From assembly GCA_947623945.1 (NCBI GenBank), contig CANQHU010000009.1, forward strand, positions 1-46,920: 46,920 nt of DNA, given 5' to 3'. Under the pieces are notes generated by a model. The model was not told the origin of the DNA. It was given only the letters and a program-made list of their open reading frames with translations, and made no database searches. This DNA comes from an uncultured Clostridia bacterium. Lineage in GTDB: Bacteria > Bacillota > Clostridia > TANB77 > CAG-508. This document shows positions 46,901 through 46,920 of this stretch, one piece after another. Each line of letters opens with the position of its first letter. The first letter of the stretch is position 1. The position numbers were made by a program, and so were the translations under genes.

Positions 46901-46920
46901 GAGCAAAATAAAAACCCTTT

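Noticed and set aside
1..46920. Use of the Mycoplasma genetic code (UGA as Trp)
   Set aside because: Many genes end with TGA in ATGA overlaps and in-frame Trp codons are TGG throughout.

Overview
The window is one nearly complete integrated temperate phage (about 46.0 kb, positions 845-46900) in a very A+T-rich Firmicutes/Bacillota-type genome. The evidence is strong AGGAGG/AAAGGAG ribosome sites, Gram-positive siphophage genes (Dp-1-like holin, M23 lysin with ChW-like repeats, N4-gp56-type capsid, SPP1-type portal) and UGA used as an ordinary stop, which argues against the Mycoplasma code. A 23-bp perfect direct repeat (845-867 and 46878-46900) marks attL and attR. The integrase gene lies just inside attR. 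Bases 1-844 are flanking DNA with three small leftward genes, one probably frameshifted.

Layout from left to right. 1-844: flank. 868-1893: accessory lysogen genes (tiny ORF, lipoprotein, two-span membrane protein, HTH protein). 1926-22162, leftward: late module with lysin, holin, tail, tail chaperones (-1 frameshift), head-tail joining, capsid, scaffold, a tRNA-Asp, portal and terminase large subunit. 22172-29967, leftward: more than twenty tightly overlapping small genes, including an RNA ligase and a cytosine-methyltransferase-like protein. 29968-31092: non-coding, with 21-bp-phased repeats, heptamer repeats and promoters. 31093-33450, rightward: small genes ending in a serine recombinase. 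33587-35299, leftward: HTH protein, RusA resolvase and others. 35324-37911, leftward: an RNA island. 37902-44605, leftward: replication and recombination (SSB-like, Cas4-like nuclease, ERF annealing protein, DnaB-like helicase, initiator with internal iterons, PC4-like protein, Cro-like HTH). 44650-46824, rightward: a short promoter-to-terminator unit, CI-like repressor and tyrosine integrase.

The most unusual part is the RNA island. Its order of transcription is an initiator-like tRNA(CAU), tRNA-Pro, a tRNA probably for Gln, a Ro60-like protein (DUF2828/TROVE-like with a von Willebrand A domain), a 40-residue basic protein, a 61-nt hairpin and a 118-nt RNA. That RNA folds as a circularly permuted tRNA: T-arm, closed acceptor-like stem, U8-A9, D-arm, with its two ends running outward as an imperfect helix. 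This is the architecture of bacterial YrlA Y RNAs, which partner Ro60 orthologues. A large hairpin, a terminator and tRNA-Trp follow. With the RNA ligase at 23.3-24.0 kb and tRNA-Asp at 18.6 kb, the phage appears to carry its own tRNA, RNA-repair and RNA-surveillance set.

Other notable signals are several genes with good ribosome sites but only AUU or AUC at the expected start, six DNA iterons inside the replication initiator gene, and a 16-bp motif shared by three promoter regions. Calls rest on reading the sequence and on family knowledge; no search or folding program was run.
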